Under the pieces are notes generated by a model. The model was not told the DNA's origin. It saw only the letters and a list, made by a program, of their open reading frames with translations, and did not search any database. 64,000 nucleotides of DNA from CAXSEF01 sp964236695. GTDB taxonomy: Bacteria > Pseudomonadota > Alphaproteobacteria > Acetobacterales > Acetobacteraceae. Position 1 is the stretch's first letter; each line of letters begins with the position of its first letter. The stretch is taken from positions 15,448-79,447 of the forward strand of contig CAXSFU010000010.1 in the NCBI GenBank assembly GCA_964236695.1, given 5' to 3'. A program made the translations under genes and the position numbers. Below are positions 18,490 through 31,592 of the stretch, in pieces.

Positions 18490-20267
18490 GCGCCCGCAGC
18501 CCCGGCCAGGAACACCACGGTGGCGCGCGCCGGCAGCGTGCCGCCCGCCGCCCGCGCGCCGTCGCCGCCATGGCTCTCGAACACGCATTCGCCGCCCGGC
18601 GCCGCCACCTCGACCGCGTCCTCGCCCAGGTTGGCCGCCACCACCAGAGTCTCGCCGTTGCCCATCCGCCACTGCGCCCGCACCGCCCGCGCGCCCAGCG
18701 CCTGCGCGCCCTCGCTCGCGGCGCCCGGGATGCCCGGCACGATCCGCGCCGCCCGCAGCGCCAGCAGCCGCTGGTGCAGCGCGAACACCTCGCCGGCGTC
18801 CCCGCCCGGCTGCGGCACCGACGCCTCGAAGGTCGAGCGCGCGTTCGGGTCGGGAATCCTCTCCCGCGTCTCGGGGTTCTGGAACGCCGCGAAGTGCTTG
18901 AACTCCTCGCGCCGCCCCTCGCGCACCAGCCCGGCCAGCTCCTCGTTGTGGTCGGTGAAGAACAGGAACGGCGTGCGGCTCGCGTGCTCCTCGCCCTCGA
19001 ACAGCATCGGGATCAGCGGGGTGGCCAGCAGCAGCGCGGTGGCCGCCCGCAGCGCCTCAGGGTCCGCCAGCGCCGCCAGACGCTCGCCCATCGCGCGGTT
19101 GCCGATCTGGTCGTGGTTCTGCAGGCAGATCACGAAGCTGGTCGGCGGCAGGTGCCCGCTCGCCTCGCCGCGCGGCTTGCCGGAATGCGGCGAGGTCTCC
19201 CCCTGGTAGGCGAACCCCTCGGACAGGCTGCGCGCCAGCAGGCGCGAGGCGTCCTGGAAGTCCTCGTAGTAGCCCTCGCTCTCGCCGGTGAGCATCACGT
19301 GCACGCAGTGGTGCCAGTCGTCGGTCCACTGCGCGTCGAACAGTGCCGACTCCGGTGTCTCGCGCAGCAGCGCCGCCGTGTTGAACTCGTTCTCCAGCAC
19401 CAGGTGCACCTGCCGCCCCGGCTCGGCCGCCGCGCGCAGCGTGCGGCTGAGCTGCTCCAGGAACGCCTGCGGCCGGATCGCGTGCACGGCGTCGAAGCGC
19501 AGGCCGTCGACCCGGTACTCCTGCAGCCACATCAGCGCGTTCTCGATGAAGAACCGCTGCACCGGCTCCTTCTTGAAGTCGATCGCCGCACCCCAGGGGG
19601 TGTGCTCGCCCTCGTCGAAGAACGTGGCCGCCAGCCCGTGGATATAGGCCCCGTCCGGCCCGAAATGGTTGTACACGACGTCGAGCATCACCATCAGCCC
19701 GAGCCCGTGCGCCGCGTCCACCATCGCCTTGAACGCGTCCGGCGTGCCGTACGCCTCGTCCGGCGCATAGGGCAGCACGCCGTCGTACCCCCAGTTGTGT
19801 CCGCCGGGAAAGTCCGCGACCGGCATCAGCTCCACCGCCGTCACCCCCAGCCGCGCCAGCTCCGGCAGCATCGCGCGGATGCCGTCGAACCCGCCGCAGG
19901 TGCCGGGGTGCAGCTCGTAGACCACCGCCTCGTGCCACGGCCGCCCCATCCAGCCGCCGTTCTCCCAGGCGTGGCTGCGCGCGTCGGTGACCACGCTCCA
20001 GCCATGCACGTCGCCGTCCTGCTGGCGCGAGGCGGGGTCGGGCATCTCCGTGCCGTCCGCGGTGCGCAGCCGGTAGCGCGTGCCCGCCGGACACCGGACA
20101 TCCAGCGCGAACCAGCCCTCGCCGGACGCCAGCATCGGCTGCGGGGCCGCGTCGCGGATCACCAGCGACAGCGACTGCGTGGACGGCGCCCACACCCGGA
20201 ACCGGGTGCTGCCGTCGGGCTGCAGCTGGGCGCCGAGTGTGCCGGGGTGGCTGAACGTCACGCTCAT
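18486..20267 (-). CDS. treZ: Malto-oligosyltrehalose trehalohydrolase (GH13)
   Basis: A 593-residue hydrolase that cleaves free trehalose from maltooligosyltrehalose made by TreY. An N-terminal beta-sandwich (RFRVWAPSTQSLSLVI) precedes the barrel. Catalytic regions are MLDVVYNHFGPDGAY, VDGLRFDAVHAI (nucleophile), HLVLENEFNT (acid/base) and ICLQNHDQIGNR. ELHPGTCGGFDG is characteristic of TreZ. The ATG at 20267 gives a normal N terminus. It overlaps malQ by 4 nt and is separated from glgB by a palindromic repeat. Confidence 0.95.
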   Translation of the reverse strand: MSVTFSHPGTLGAQLQPDGSTRFRVWAPSTQSLSLVIRDAAPQPMLASGEGWFALDVRCPAGTRYRLRTADGTEMPDPASRQQDGDVHGWSVVTDARSHAWENGGWMGRPWHEAVVYELHPGTCGGFDGIRAMLPELARLGVTAVELMPVADFPGGHNWGYDGVLPYAPDEAYGTPDAFKAMVDAAHGLGLMVMLDVVYNHFGPDGAYIHGLAATFFDEGEHTPWGAAIDFKKEPVQRFFIENALMWLQEYRVDGLRFDAVHAIRPQAFLEQLSRTLRAAAEPGRQVHLVLENEFNTAALLRETPESALFDAQWTDDWHHCVHVMLTGESEGYYEDFQDASRLLARSLSEGFAYQGETSPHSGKPRGEASGHLPPTSFVICLQNHDQIGNRAMGERLAALADPEALRAATALLLATPLIPMLFEGEEHASRTPFLFFTDHNEELAGLVREGRREEFKHFAAFQNPETRERIPDPNARSTFEASVPQPGGDAGEVFALHQRLLALRAARIVPGIPGAASEGAQALGARAVRAQWRMGNGETLVVAANLGEDAVEVAAPGGECVFESHGGDGARAAGGTLPARATVVFLAGAAGA

Positions 20268-20286
20268 GCGCGGAAGTCTCCGTGGA

Positions 20287-20411
20287 GGAAGCAAGGTCGA
20301 GGCTCTGCCTCAAACTCCGCCAAAAGCGAGCCTTTAGAATCCATTACTTAAGGAGCGGGTTGCCAAAGGGCTCGGCCCTTTGGCGGGTCCGGGCAGAGCC
20401 CGGCCTTGCTG
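20287..20411. repeat. Intergenic palindromic module, family A (variant copy)
   Basis: Between glgB and treZ. The first hairpin stem here is based on TCGAGGC-tct-GCCTCAA, the same tct loop on another stem. Then come CGCCAAAAGC...GCCTTTAG, the centre TTACTTAAGG, the stem CCAAAGGGC/GCCCTTTGG, and the right arm GGTCCGGGCAGAGCCCGGCC. Confidence 0.85.
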
Positions 20412-20417
20412 CCCTTC

Positions 20418-22704
20418 TCACTGCTCCGCCACCAGGATCAGCGTGGCCAGCGGCGGCAGCGTGAGCACCAGCGACGCCGGCTGGTCGTGGCACGGCACGT
20501 CCTCCGCCCAGGCCCCGCCGTCGTTGCCCATGTTGGAGCCGCCGTAACCCGCCGCGTCGCTGTTCAGCGCCTCGCGCCAGTGCCCCGCCGACGGCACCCC
20601 CACCCGGTAGCCGTGGCGCGGCACCGGCGTGAAGTTGCACACCACCAGCACCACCGGGTCGGCCTCGTCGCCGCGCCGGAGATAGGCGAACACGCTCTGC
20701 TCCGCGTCCTCGCGCACCACCCACCGGAAGCCGCTTTCCTCCGTGTCGCGGGCATGCAGCGCGCGCAGGCCGCGGTAGCGCGCGTTGAGGTCGCGCAGCA
20801 GCGCCTGCGCCCCCTTGTGCCGCGGGTCGTCGAGCAGGAACCAGTCCAGACCGCGGTCGTGGTTCCATTCCCGAACCTGGCCGAACTCCTGGCCCATGAA
20901 GATCAGCTTCTTGCCGGGATGCGTCCACATGAAGCCGAGGTAGGCGCGCAGGTTGGCGAACTTCTGCCACGCGTCGCCCGGCATCTTGCCCAGCAGCGAG
21001 CCCTTCCCGTACACCACCTCGTCGTGGCTGATCGGCAGCAGGAACCGCTCGGAGAACGCGTACACCAGGCCGAAGGTCATCGAGCCGTGATGCCAGCGGC
21101 GATTGACCGCCTCCTCCTCGATGTAGTGCAGGCTGTCGTGCATCCAGCCCATGTTCCACTTGTAGTCGAAGCCGAGCCCGCCCTCGTCCGCCGCGCGCGT
21201 GACGCCGGGAAACGCCGTGCTCTCCTCCGCGATCAGCAGCGCCCCCGGTGCCCGCTCCGCGACCGCGCGGCTGAGGTCCTGGAAGAACGCGATCGACTCC
21301 AGGTTCTCGCGCCCGCCGTAGCGGTTGGGTACCCACTCGCCGTGCTTGCGGCTGTAGTCGCGGTACAGCATCGACGCCACCGCATCGACGCGGATCGCAT
21401 CGACGTGGAAGTGCTCCAGCCAGTGCAGCGCAGAGCCGATCAGGAACGCGCGAACCTCGTTGCGCCCGAGGTTGTAGATGTTGGTGTTCCAGTCCTGGTG
21501 GAACCCCTCGCGCGGGTCGGCGTGCTCGTACAGCGCCGTGCCGTCGAAATGCGCCAGCCCGTGCGCGTCCGTCGGGAAATGCGCCGGCACCCAGTCCAGG
21601 ATCACGCCCACCCCCGCCTCGTGGCAGCGGTCCACGAACCGGGCGAAGCCTTCGGGCGCGCCCATGCGGGCCTGCGGCGCGAACTGGCCGAGCGGCTGGT
21701 AGCCCCAGGAGCCGCCGAACGGATGCTCCTGGATCGGCATCAGCTCGATGTGGGTGAACCCCATCAGCTTGGCATACGGCACCAGCTTGGCCGCCAGCCG
21801 CGTCCAGTCCGCCCCGTTCTCCGAACCCGGCAGCCACGAGGCGGCGTGCACCTCGTACACCGAGATCGGCGCGGACGGCGACTGCGCCTCAGCCCGCCCG
21901 GCCATCCAGGCGTCGTCGGTCCACGCCGGCGGCGTCGGGTCGGCCACGATCGAGGCGGTCGCCGGCGGCACCTCCGCGCGCCAGGCCACCGGATCCGCCT
22001 TGAGCGGCAGCACGCTGCCGTCTGGGCCGGCGATCTCGTACTTGTAGATCGTGCCCGCCCCGATGCGCGGCACGAACAGCTCCCACACCCCCGCCTCGTG
22101 GCGCAGCCGCATCGGCAGCCGCCGCCCGTCCCAGGCGTTGAACGCGCCCACCACGGACACGCGACGCGCGTTCGGCGCCCACACCGCGAAGCGCACCCCG
22201 GCCACGCCCTCGTGCTCGCACACGTGCGCACCGAGCGCGCGCGCGATCTCCAGGTGCCGTCCCTGCGCCAGCAGGTGCACGTCCAGCTCGCCCAGCACCG
22301 CGGGAAAGCTGTAAGGGTCCTCCATTTCGCGCACCACGCCCGCCGCGGTGACGCGCAGCAGGTAGGGCTCGCCCGACGCCACCGCGCCGACCCAGAACCC
22401 GTCCGGATGCTGGCGCGTCAGGCTGCCGACCACCGCCAGCGTGGCGCGATCGACGACGTCCACGGAGTCCGCGTCCGGCACGAAGGCGCGCACCGACCAG
22501 CCGCCCGGCGTGCGGTGCGGGCCCAGCACCGCGAACGGATCGCCGTGCCGCGCATGGACGATCGCGTCCACCGCGCCCGGCTCCACCATCGGCGCTGGTG
22601 CCGCCTCGGCCGCCGTCGAAGCGACCGCTGTCTCGACATCCGGCACGGCGACGTCGGTGCCGGGGTCGGCGCCGATCTCCAGCGTGGCGCCGTCCGGGTT
22701 CTGC

Positions 22705-22712
<8 letters not shown>
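20418..22712 (-). CDS. glgB: 1,4-alpha-glucan branching enzyme GlgB
   Basis: A 764-residue GH13 enzyme that introduces alpha-1,6 branches into the GlgE-made glucan. Two N-terminal beta-sandwich modules (for example VVGAFNAWDGRRLPM) precede the barrel. Catalytic residues: Asp443 in IRVDAVASMLYRDYSRKHGEW, Glu496 in LLIAEESTAFPGVT, and the Asp of PISHDEVVYGKGS. FMGQEFGQVREWNHDRGLDW is typical of GlgB. I chose the ATG at 22712, 8 nt inside treS, over a TTG at 22727. In GlgE-pathway operons GlgB is the usual partner that branches the linear chains. Confidence 0.96.
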
Positions 22713-26064
<3,352 letters not shown>

Positions 26065-26176
26065 GCTTGTCCGGGTGTCCGCAGGCGTTCTGGCTGGAGG
26101 GATCGCAGCCGGTGGTTCGTAGTCCAGGTTCCGCCCCGGGGCGACCGGGTTTCTCGCGCCGCCCAGGGCGCCCGGC

Positions 26177-29100
26177 TCAGGCGGGCGTTGCGCGCCAGAT
26201 CGCGTACGGCGCCTCCGGGGTTAGCCGCACCCGTTGCGAGCGGCCGGCGAAGCCGAAGCGGCTGCCGCCGATCAGGTCCTCCATGTCCAGCGACGCGCCG
26301 TCCGGCAGGGCCCAGCGGTACAGCGGAATGTCGATCGCCGCCTCCTGTACCGCACGCGGGTCCAGGCTGACGGCGACCAGCACCACGTTGGAGCGGTCGG
26401 GCGTCGCCTTTTCGAAGAACAGCACGGCGTCGTTGGCCGCCGGCAGGAAGGTCACGCCGAGCTGGCTCTGCAGCGCAGGGTTGGCGCGCCTGATCTGGTT
26501 GAGCCGGGTGATCTCTGGGACGATGTTGCCCGGCCGGTCCCAGTCCCAGACGCGGATCTGGAACTTCTCGCTGTCGAGATACTCCTCCTTGCCCGGCAGC
26601 GGCGTGCCCTCGCACAGCTCGAAGCCGTTGTACACGCCCCACAGCCCGGACAGCGTCGCCGCCAGCGCCGCGCGGATCAGGAACCCAGGCCGCCCGGAGG
26701 TCTGCAGGAACACCGGGTTGATGTCGGGCGTGTTGACGAAGAAGTGCGGCCGGAAGAACTCGCTCGGCGCCTCCGTCGACAGCTCTGTCAGGTAGGCCGC
26801 CAGCTCGCGTTTCTCGTTGCGCCAGGTGAAGTAGGTGTAGGACTGGCTGAACCCCACCTTGGCGAGACGATACATCACCTTCGGCCGGGTGAACGCCTCG
26901 GCCAGGAACACCGCGTCGGGGTGGCGCGAGCGCACCTCGGCGATCATCCACTCCCAGAACGGGAACGGCTTGGTGTGCGGGTTGTCGACGCGGAACAGCC
27001 GGATGCCCTGCTCCGCCCAGAACAGCACCGCCTCGCACAGCGCCACCCACAGCCCGGGCACGCTGTCCTGGGCATAGAAGTCGACGTTGACGATGTCCTG
27101 GTACTTCTTCGGCGGGTTCTCCGCGTACTTGATCGACCCGTCCGGCCGCCAGTCGAACCAGCCCCTGTGCTGCTTCAGCCACGGATGGTCCGGCGAGCAC
27201 TGGATCGCGAAGTCGACCGCGATCTCCAGCCCGTGCGCCGTCGCCGCCGCCACCAGGTGGCGGAAATCCTCCAGCGTGCCCAGCTCCGGATGCAGCGCGT
27301 CGTGGCCGCCCGCCTCCGAGCCGATCGCATAGGGACTGCCGGGATCGTTCGGCCCCGGCGTCAGCGTGTTGTTCGGCCCCTTGCGGTTCGACGTCCCGAT
27401 CGGGCTGATCGGCGGGAAGTACAGCACGTCGAACCCCATGTCGCGCACCCGCGGCAGGTGGCGTTCCACGTCGGCGAAGGTGCCGTGCCGCGAGGCGTCG
27501 TCGCTCATCGAGCGCGGGAACACCTCGTACCAGGACGCGAAGCCGGCGCCGATTCGCTCCGCGTCGACCGGCATCACCGGGCTCGCCGCCGCCTGCGGCC
27601 GGTCGTCCGCCTCGCGCATCAGACCAGCGAGGGCAGGGGACAGCAGGGTCGTGCGCCTCGCCGCGTCGCCGGCCTGCATCGCCGCCAGCGCCTCGCCCAG
27701 CGCCGCGGCCAGCGGCCCCTCGCTGCGCGCCGCGGCGCGCTCCACGATCCTGGTGCCCTCGACCATCTCCAGCCCGATCTCCAGCCCGGCCACATGCTTC
27801 TTGGCCAGCTCGTCGGCGAAGGTGGCGAAGACGTCGCGCCACGCCTGCACCAGGTAGACGTGTCGCCCCAGCGGACCGAGCGGGAAGGCGCCCTCCCACG
27901 AGTCGTTGGCGACCAGGCTCATCCTGCACTCGCCGCCCTCGCCGGCGGGGTCCTTCCAGAGCAGCGCAGCGGCCAGCTTGTCGTGGCCGTCGCACAGGAT
28001 GTCGGCGGTGACGGTGACGCTGGTGCCGGCGGTGCGCTTGACCGCGAAGGCGCCGCCCTCGACCGCGGGCAAGGGGTTCTCGATCGCGACGCGCGCCTGC
28101 GCCCCGGCCCGCGCGGCGGAACCCGCGTCGAGCGGCAGCGGCGCCCGCCCCGCCAGGGCGGAGGCGGCATAGGCGCGTATCTCGCCCGGCTGCAGCAGCA
28201 CCGGCGTCCCGGCGCGCAGCGGCCCGACGCCGAGCAGCGGCACGAACGCCGCGAACCGCCCGCCCAGCGCCGGCAGGATCGACGAAGGCTCCACCACCCG
28301 CGCCGAGCCGAGGTCGGCGTTGGCCAGCACCAGCAGCACCCGCTCGGCGATGCGCAGGTCGGTGTCGGCGCGCAGCAGCGCCAGCACCGGCCCGGACGTG
28401 CCGAGCGGCAGCACCGGCATGCCGCCGTCGTCAAGCAGGGACTCGGTGGCGAGCAGGTTGTTCAGCGCGGCGATGTCGCCGGCCAGGGTGGCCGCACCCG
28501 CCGTGCCGCCCATCTCCGCGCCCGTCCCAACGTCCGCCCCCGGCACCTCCTCCATTCCCGCCGCCACCAGCCAGCCGGTGCCCAGCGCCGCGGCCAGCGC
28601 CAGCGAGCGCCGGCACGCGGCCGCAACCAGGGCCGGGTCCTGCACCGAGGCCGCCAGGCGTGCGCCGCCCGGCACCTCCGGCGAGGCCAGGACCGGGCCG
28701 ATGGCGCGCAGCTCCGCGACCTCCTGCCACAGCCACTCGCCACGCCAGTCCCACCACGGCAGCGAGCAGAACACCCCGTCCAGGCCGATCCCGCGCAGTT
28801 CGCGCAGCGCCTCGCGCGCCACCCCGGGCGTCCAGGCCAGCAGCACCGCGTCCGTGCCGTCGCGCAGCGCCCGCAGCACGCCGGCCAGATGCGCCGCAGG
28901 CAGCCGGTCCAGGCCCGTCAGTCGGAACCCCGCGACGCCCCAGCCGGCCCAGGCGGCGAGCTGCGCCCCCCACCAGCGCCCGAGGCGCTCCGCCGCCTCT
29001 GCGTCGGCCGGGCGGGCGAGGGCCGCGGCCATGTCGTCGTCGCGGCGCGGGTCGAGCGGCGCCTCCGGGTCGGGCTTGGCGAACAGGCCGGACGGCGCCG

Positions 29101-29437
29101 TCGCCGCGAACGCCGCGCCGGCGGCGACACGGTCCAGCGCCACGTCGAGCAGCAGCGACACGCCCTGCGCGCGGGCCAGCGATGCCAGGGCGCGCAGCCC
29201 CCCCGCCGCCTCGCCGCCGCCGAGCGCCGGGCAAAGCCGACGCGCGTCGGCGAGCAGCCCGGTGTCGGACGCGGCCGCCTCGAACGCCGGCCCGAGCAGC
29301 AGGTGGTCGAAGCCGAGGCCGGACACGCCGTGCAGCAGCGCCGGCCACGCCTCGGGCGGGCCGGCGCGGGCCGGGTCGACATGGGAGATGCGCAGGGTCT
29401 GCGCGGCGGTCCGGACGGCGGCTTGGGTGGAGTCCAT
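26177..29437 (-). CDS. glgE: Alpha-1,4-glucan:maltose-1-phosphate maltosyltransferase with extra N-terminal GH13-like domain
   Basis: A 1086-residue protein, far longer than the roughly 670 residues of actinobacterial GlgE. The canonical enzyme starts near residue 447 (RVAIENPLPAVEGG) with the N-domain, then the GH13 barrel: VDFAIQCSPDHPW, RLFRVDNPHTKPFPFWEW (nucleophile Asp), VFLAEAFTRPKVMYRLAK (acid/base Glu) and FVNTPDINPVFLQTSGRP. Residues 1-445 look like a second, decayed GH13 module: LLLDVALDRVAAG resembles region I, and GFRLTGLDRLPAAHL resembles region II with Thr where the nucleophile Asp should be. It extends glucan from maltose-1-phosphate. First gene of the run; 112 nt to treS. The ATG at 29437 was preferred over one 120 nt upstream. 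Confidence 0.93.
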   Translation of the reverse strand: MDSTQAAVRTAAQTLRISHVDPARAGPPEAWPALLHGVSGLGFDHLLLGPAFEAAASDTGLLADARRLCPALGGGEAAGGLRALASLARAQGVSLLLDVALDRVAAGAAFAATAPSGLFAKPDPEAPLDPRRDDDMAAALARPADAEAAERLGRWWGAQLAAWAGWGVAGFRLTGLDRLPAAHLAGVLRALRDGTDAVLLAWTPGVAREALRELRGIGLDGVFCSLPWWDWRGEWLWQEVAELRAIGPVLASPEVPGGARLAASVQDPALVAAACRRSLALAAALGTGWLVAAGMEEVPGADVGTGAEMGGTAGAATLAGDIAALNNLLATESLLDDGGMPVLPLGTSGPVLALLRADTDLRIAERVLLVLANADLGSARVVEPSSILPALGGRFAAFVPLLGVGPLRAGTPVLLQPGEIRAYAASALAGRAPLPLDAGSAARAGAQARVAIENPLPAVEGGAFAVKRTAGTSVTVTADILCDGHDKLAAALLWKDPAGEGGECRMSLVANDSWEGAFPLGPLGRHVYLVQAWRDVFATFADELAKKHVAGLEIGLEMVEGTRIVERAAARSEGPLAAALGEALAAMQAGDAARRTTLLSPALAGLMREADDRPQAAASPVMPVDAERIGAGFASWYEVFPRSMSDDASRHGTFADVERHLPRVRDMGFDVLYFPPISPIGTSNRKGPNNTLTPGPNDPGSPYAIGSEAGGHDALHPELGTLEDFRHLVAAATAHGLEIAVDFAIQCSPDHPWLKQHRGWFDWRPDGSIKYAENPPKKYQDIVNVDFYAQDSVPGLWVALCEAVLFWAEQGIRLFRVDNPHTKPFPFWEWMIAEVRSRHPDAVFLAEAFTRPKVMYRLAKVGFSQSYTYFTWRNEKRELAAYLTELSTEAPSEFFRPHFFVNTPDINPVFLQTSGRPGFLIRAALAATLSGLWGVYNGFELCEGTPLPGKEEYLDSEKFQIRVWDWDRPGNIVPEITRLNQIRRANPALQSQLGVTFLPAANDAVLFFEKATPDRSNVVLVAVSLDPRAVQEAAIDIPLYRWALPDGASLDMEDLIGGSRFGFAGRSQRVRLTPEAPYAIWRATPA

Positions 29438-29635
29438 CGGGCGGCGATCGTCCTGCTGCGGTATGAGGGTTGAGCGTCCCGGCCCGCGCGGAGTTGCCGG
29501 ACGCGGATCGCGGGCGGGCATGGGGCGAGGCGCGCCGGGGCAGGGGACCACGCCCACGCGGCCCGCACCGCCCCGGACATGCCGGCGGCAAGCCGTGCGG
29601 GGTCGCCCCTGCGGCCGGACACCGGGGAGGCGGTC

Positions 29636-30421
29636 TCAGCCCAGGCGGACGCCTCCGGTCACGGCCTGGTAGGTGGCGATGGCGAGCGTCAGCGGCTCGA
29701 ACGGCTTGGTGATCACGAACGCCGGCTCGACCGCCTCGCCGGTCAGCAGGCGCTCGGGGTAGGCGGTGACGAAGATCACCGGCGCCTGGTGCTGCCGGCA
29801 GATGGTGGCGACCGCGGATGCACCATCGCCGCCATGGCCGAGGTTGATGTCGGCCAGGATCAGCCCCGGCCGGGTACGCAGCGCGATCTCGACCGCCTCC
29901 GCCTCGGAGGAGGCGACGCCCACGACGCGGTGGCCGCAGCCGGCGACCAGCTCTTCCAGGTCCATGGCGATGATCGGCTCGTCCTCGATGATGAGCACGT
30001 CGGTGGCCGCCGCCTCGCGCAGGTGCAGGCGCGCTTCCGCGAGGCTTGCGGCGGCGTCGGGCTCGTCGAGCCCGGCGATCGCGGCCGCCTTGTCGAGGCT
30101 GAGGCCCTCCAGCGCGGTGAGCAGCAGGAGCTGGCGCTGCAGGGTGCTGAGGCCGGCGACGGGCACGCTCCCGGCAGCGTGGTCCGCGGCGCCGTCGGCC
30201 TCGCGTCCCGGAGCCCCGCCCGGCGCGGCCGCCGCACGCGTGATGCTGGCATACAGCGCGAGCCTGGGATCCGGGCCGGCGGCGGAGGGGCTGTCCAGCA
30301 TGGCGCGCAGGCTGGCGGCGACCAGCGCGTCGCCGCGCGCCTGGCTGCCGATCAGCGCGCGGGCGTAGCGTCGGGCGTAGGGCAGTGCGCGGATCAGGTC
30401 CTCGCGTCCCGGGCTGGTCAT
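29636..30421 (-). CDS. phyR: General stress response regulator PhyR (sigma-like domain plus receiver)
   Basis: A 261-residue anti-anti-sigma switch. The N-terminal half resembles EcfG regions 2 and 4 (ALPYARRYARALIGSQARGDAL; STLQRQLLLLTALEGLSLDKAAAIAG). The C-terminal half is a receiver: VLIIEDEPIIAMDLEELV, the phosphoacceptor Asp in LILADINLGHGGDG, VIFVTAYPERL and the lysine in VITKPFEPL. When phosphorylated, PhyR binds NepR and frees the EcfG sigma factor. It is divergent from the first ecfG gene (141-nt spacer), with nepR and a HisKA_2 kinase nearby, which is the standard locus. It ends 198 nt before glgE. I saw no clear GGAAC-type EcfG promoter in the spacer. Confidence 0.95.
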   Translation of the reverse strand: MTSPGREDLIRALPYARRYARALIGSQARGDALVAASLRAMLDSPSAAGPDPRLALYASITRAAAAPGGAPGREADGAADHAAGSVPVAGLSTLQRQLLLLTALEGLSLDKAAAIAGLDEPDAAASLAEARLHLREAAATDVLIIEDEPIIAMDLEELVAGCGHRVVGVASSEAEAVEIALRTRPGLILADINLGHGGDGASAVATICRQHQAPVIFVTAYPERLLTGEAVEPAFVITKPFEPLTLAIATYQAVTGGVRLG

Positions 30422-30562
30422 TCGGCATCCTTTTCTGGCACGTGTCGGCGCACGTGTCCGCCGCGAGGTCGAGGCCCGGCCGCCGCGGGAATGCTCCCTC
30501 GCCCGGTTCCGGCGCCCGGGCGACACAACTCGACGCAAGAACGCCGGAGGGCAAGTGGATTC

Positions 30563-31213
30563 ATGGTGACCGACGCCACGGCACCCGGCAAGACTCGGCC
30601 GGCCCCCCGCGCCGACGCGCCATCCGCGGGCCACGGCGCGGACGCACCGCCCGCCGCCGCCGTTCCCCCGGAGGCCCTCGACGGCGCCGCGGCGCATCGT
30701 GCGGGCGACGGCGGCGCGGCGCTGCGCCGGCAGATCCTGGCCCTGCTGCCCGACCTGCGCGCCTTTGCCCGCTTCCTGGCGCGAGACCGCACCCTGGCCG
30801 ACGACCTGGTGCAGGAGACCCTGGTGCGGGCGCTGGGCGCGCTCGGCCAGTTCCAGGACGGCACCAACCTCAAGGCCTGGCTGTTCACCATCCAGCGCAA
30901 CGCCTTCTTCGAGCAGGCGCGCCGCCGCCGCCGCGAGGACGTGGCGATGCGCGAGCACTTCGCCGGCACGGAGGCGGAAGGTCCGGCGCAGCACGGCGTC
31001 GCCGACCTGAGCGACCTGCATCGCATGCTGTTCAGCCTGCCGCCGCTGCTGCGCGAGGCGCTGGTGCTGGTCGGCGCGCAGGAGCTGAGCCACGACGAGG
31101 CGGCGGCGATCTGCGGCGTGCCCGTCGGCACCATGAAGGCGCGCGTGTCGCGGGCCCGCGCCAAGCTCGCCCGCATCACCGGCCGCGTCGCGCCGCCCGA
31201 CCCGGAGACCTGA
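30563..31213 (+). CDS. EcfG-type ECF RNA polymerase sigma factor, first copy
   Basis: A 216-residue sigma-70-family extracytoplasmic-function factor. About 50 Ala/Pro-rich residues precede region 2 (LLPDLRAFARFLARDRTLAD, DLVQETLVRALG, NLKAWLFTIQRNAFFEQARR). Region 4 is LPPLLREALVLVGAQELSHD followed by EAAAICGVPVGTMKARVSRA. Together these match ECF15/EcfG, the sigma released by PhyR. A second EcfG-like gene follows at 31593, so this locus has two. The ATG at 30563 starts a Pro/Ala-rich extension that may be dispensable. It diverges from phyR and is followed by a family A palindrome. Confidence 0.9.
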   Translation: MVTDATAPGKTRPAPRADAPSAGHGADAPPAAAVPPEALDGAAAHRAGDGGAALRRQILALLPDLRAFARFLARDRTLADDLVQETLVRALGALGQFQDGTNLKAWLFTIQRNAFFEQARRRRREDVAMREHFAGTEAEGPAQHGVADLSDLHRMLFSLPPLLREALVLVGAQELSHDEAAAICGVPVGTMKARVSRARAKLARITGRVAPPDPET

Positions 31214-31283
31214 ACCCGGGTCGCGGATCAGGGGCAGGCCCCAAGGCCCGGCTTCCGGGTGTCGTCTCGGTCTGGCTTCCGGA

Positions 31284-31426
31284 AAGGAAGGCCAGGGGCC
31301 CTGCCCCCATGCTTGAAGGTGGGGACCCCGCCAAGGGCAAGCCCTTGGAACCCTCGACTTAAGTGAGGCCGGGTCCAGGGGCGGCTCGCCCCTGGCGGGT
31401 CCAGGGCAGAGCCCTGGCCTTCCTGT
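31284..31426. repeat. Intergenic palindromic module, family A (full copy)
   Basis: Lies in the 379-nt gap between the two sigma factor genes. Hairpin 1 is modified (CCAGGGGC-cctgcCCCC). It has the stem CCAAGGGC-aa-GCCCTTGG, a CTTAAG centre, then the right arm CCAGGGGCGGCTCGCCCCTGG and CCAGGGCAGAGCCCTGG. The rest of the gap (31427-31592) shows no gene or clear promoter. Confidence 0.85.
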
Positions 31427-31592
31427 CTGCGACACTGCCGGCCCTTCGCCACAGCCTCGACCCTGCCTGCTGCGCTGCGCCCGCCACCACCGGGGCAAGC
31501 ACTCCGGCCCGCGCTCACGGTGTCGTGACCCTCCGGATGCAACCACCCCTCCCGGCGGTCATTGGTCGGGCAGGAAGAGGAGACGACGGACA

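Noticed and set aside
30422..30562. EcfG-type GGAAC promoter between phyR and the first sigma gene
   Set aside because: GGAAC- and GGAAT-like strings occur, but no CGTT/GTT box lies at the required 16-17 nt spacing in either direction.
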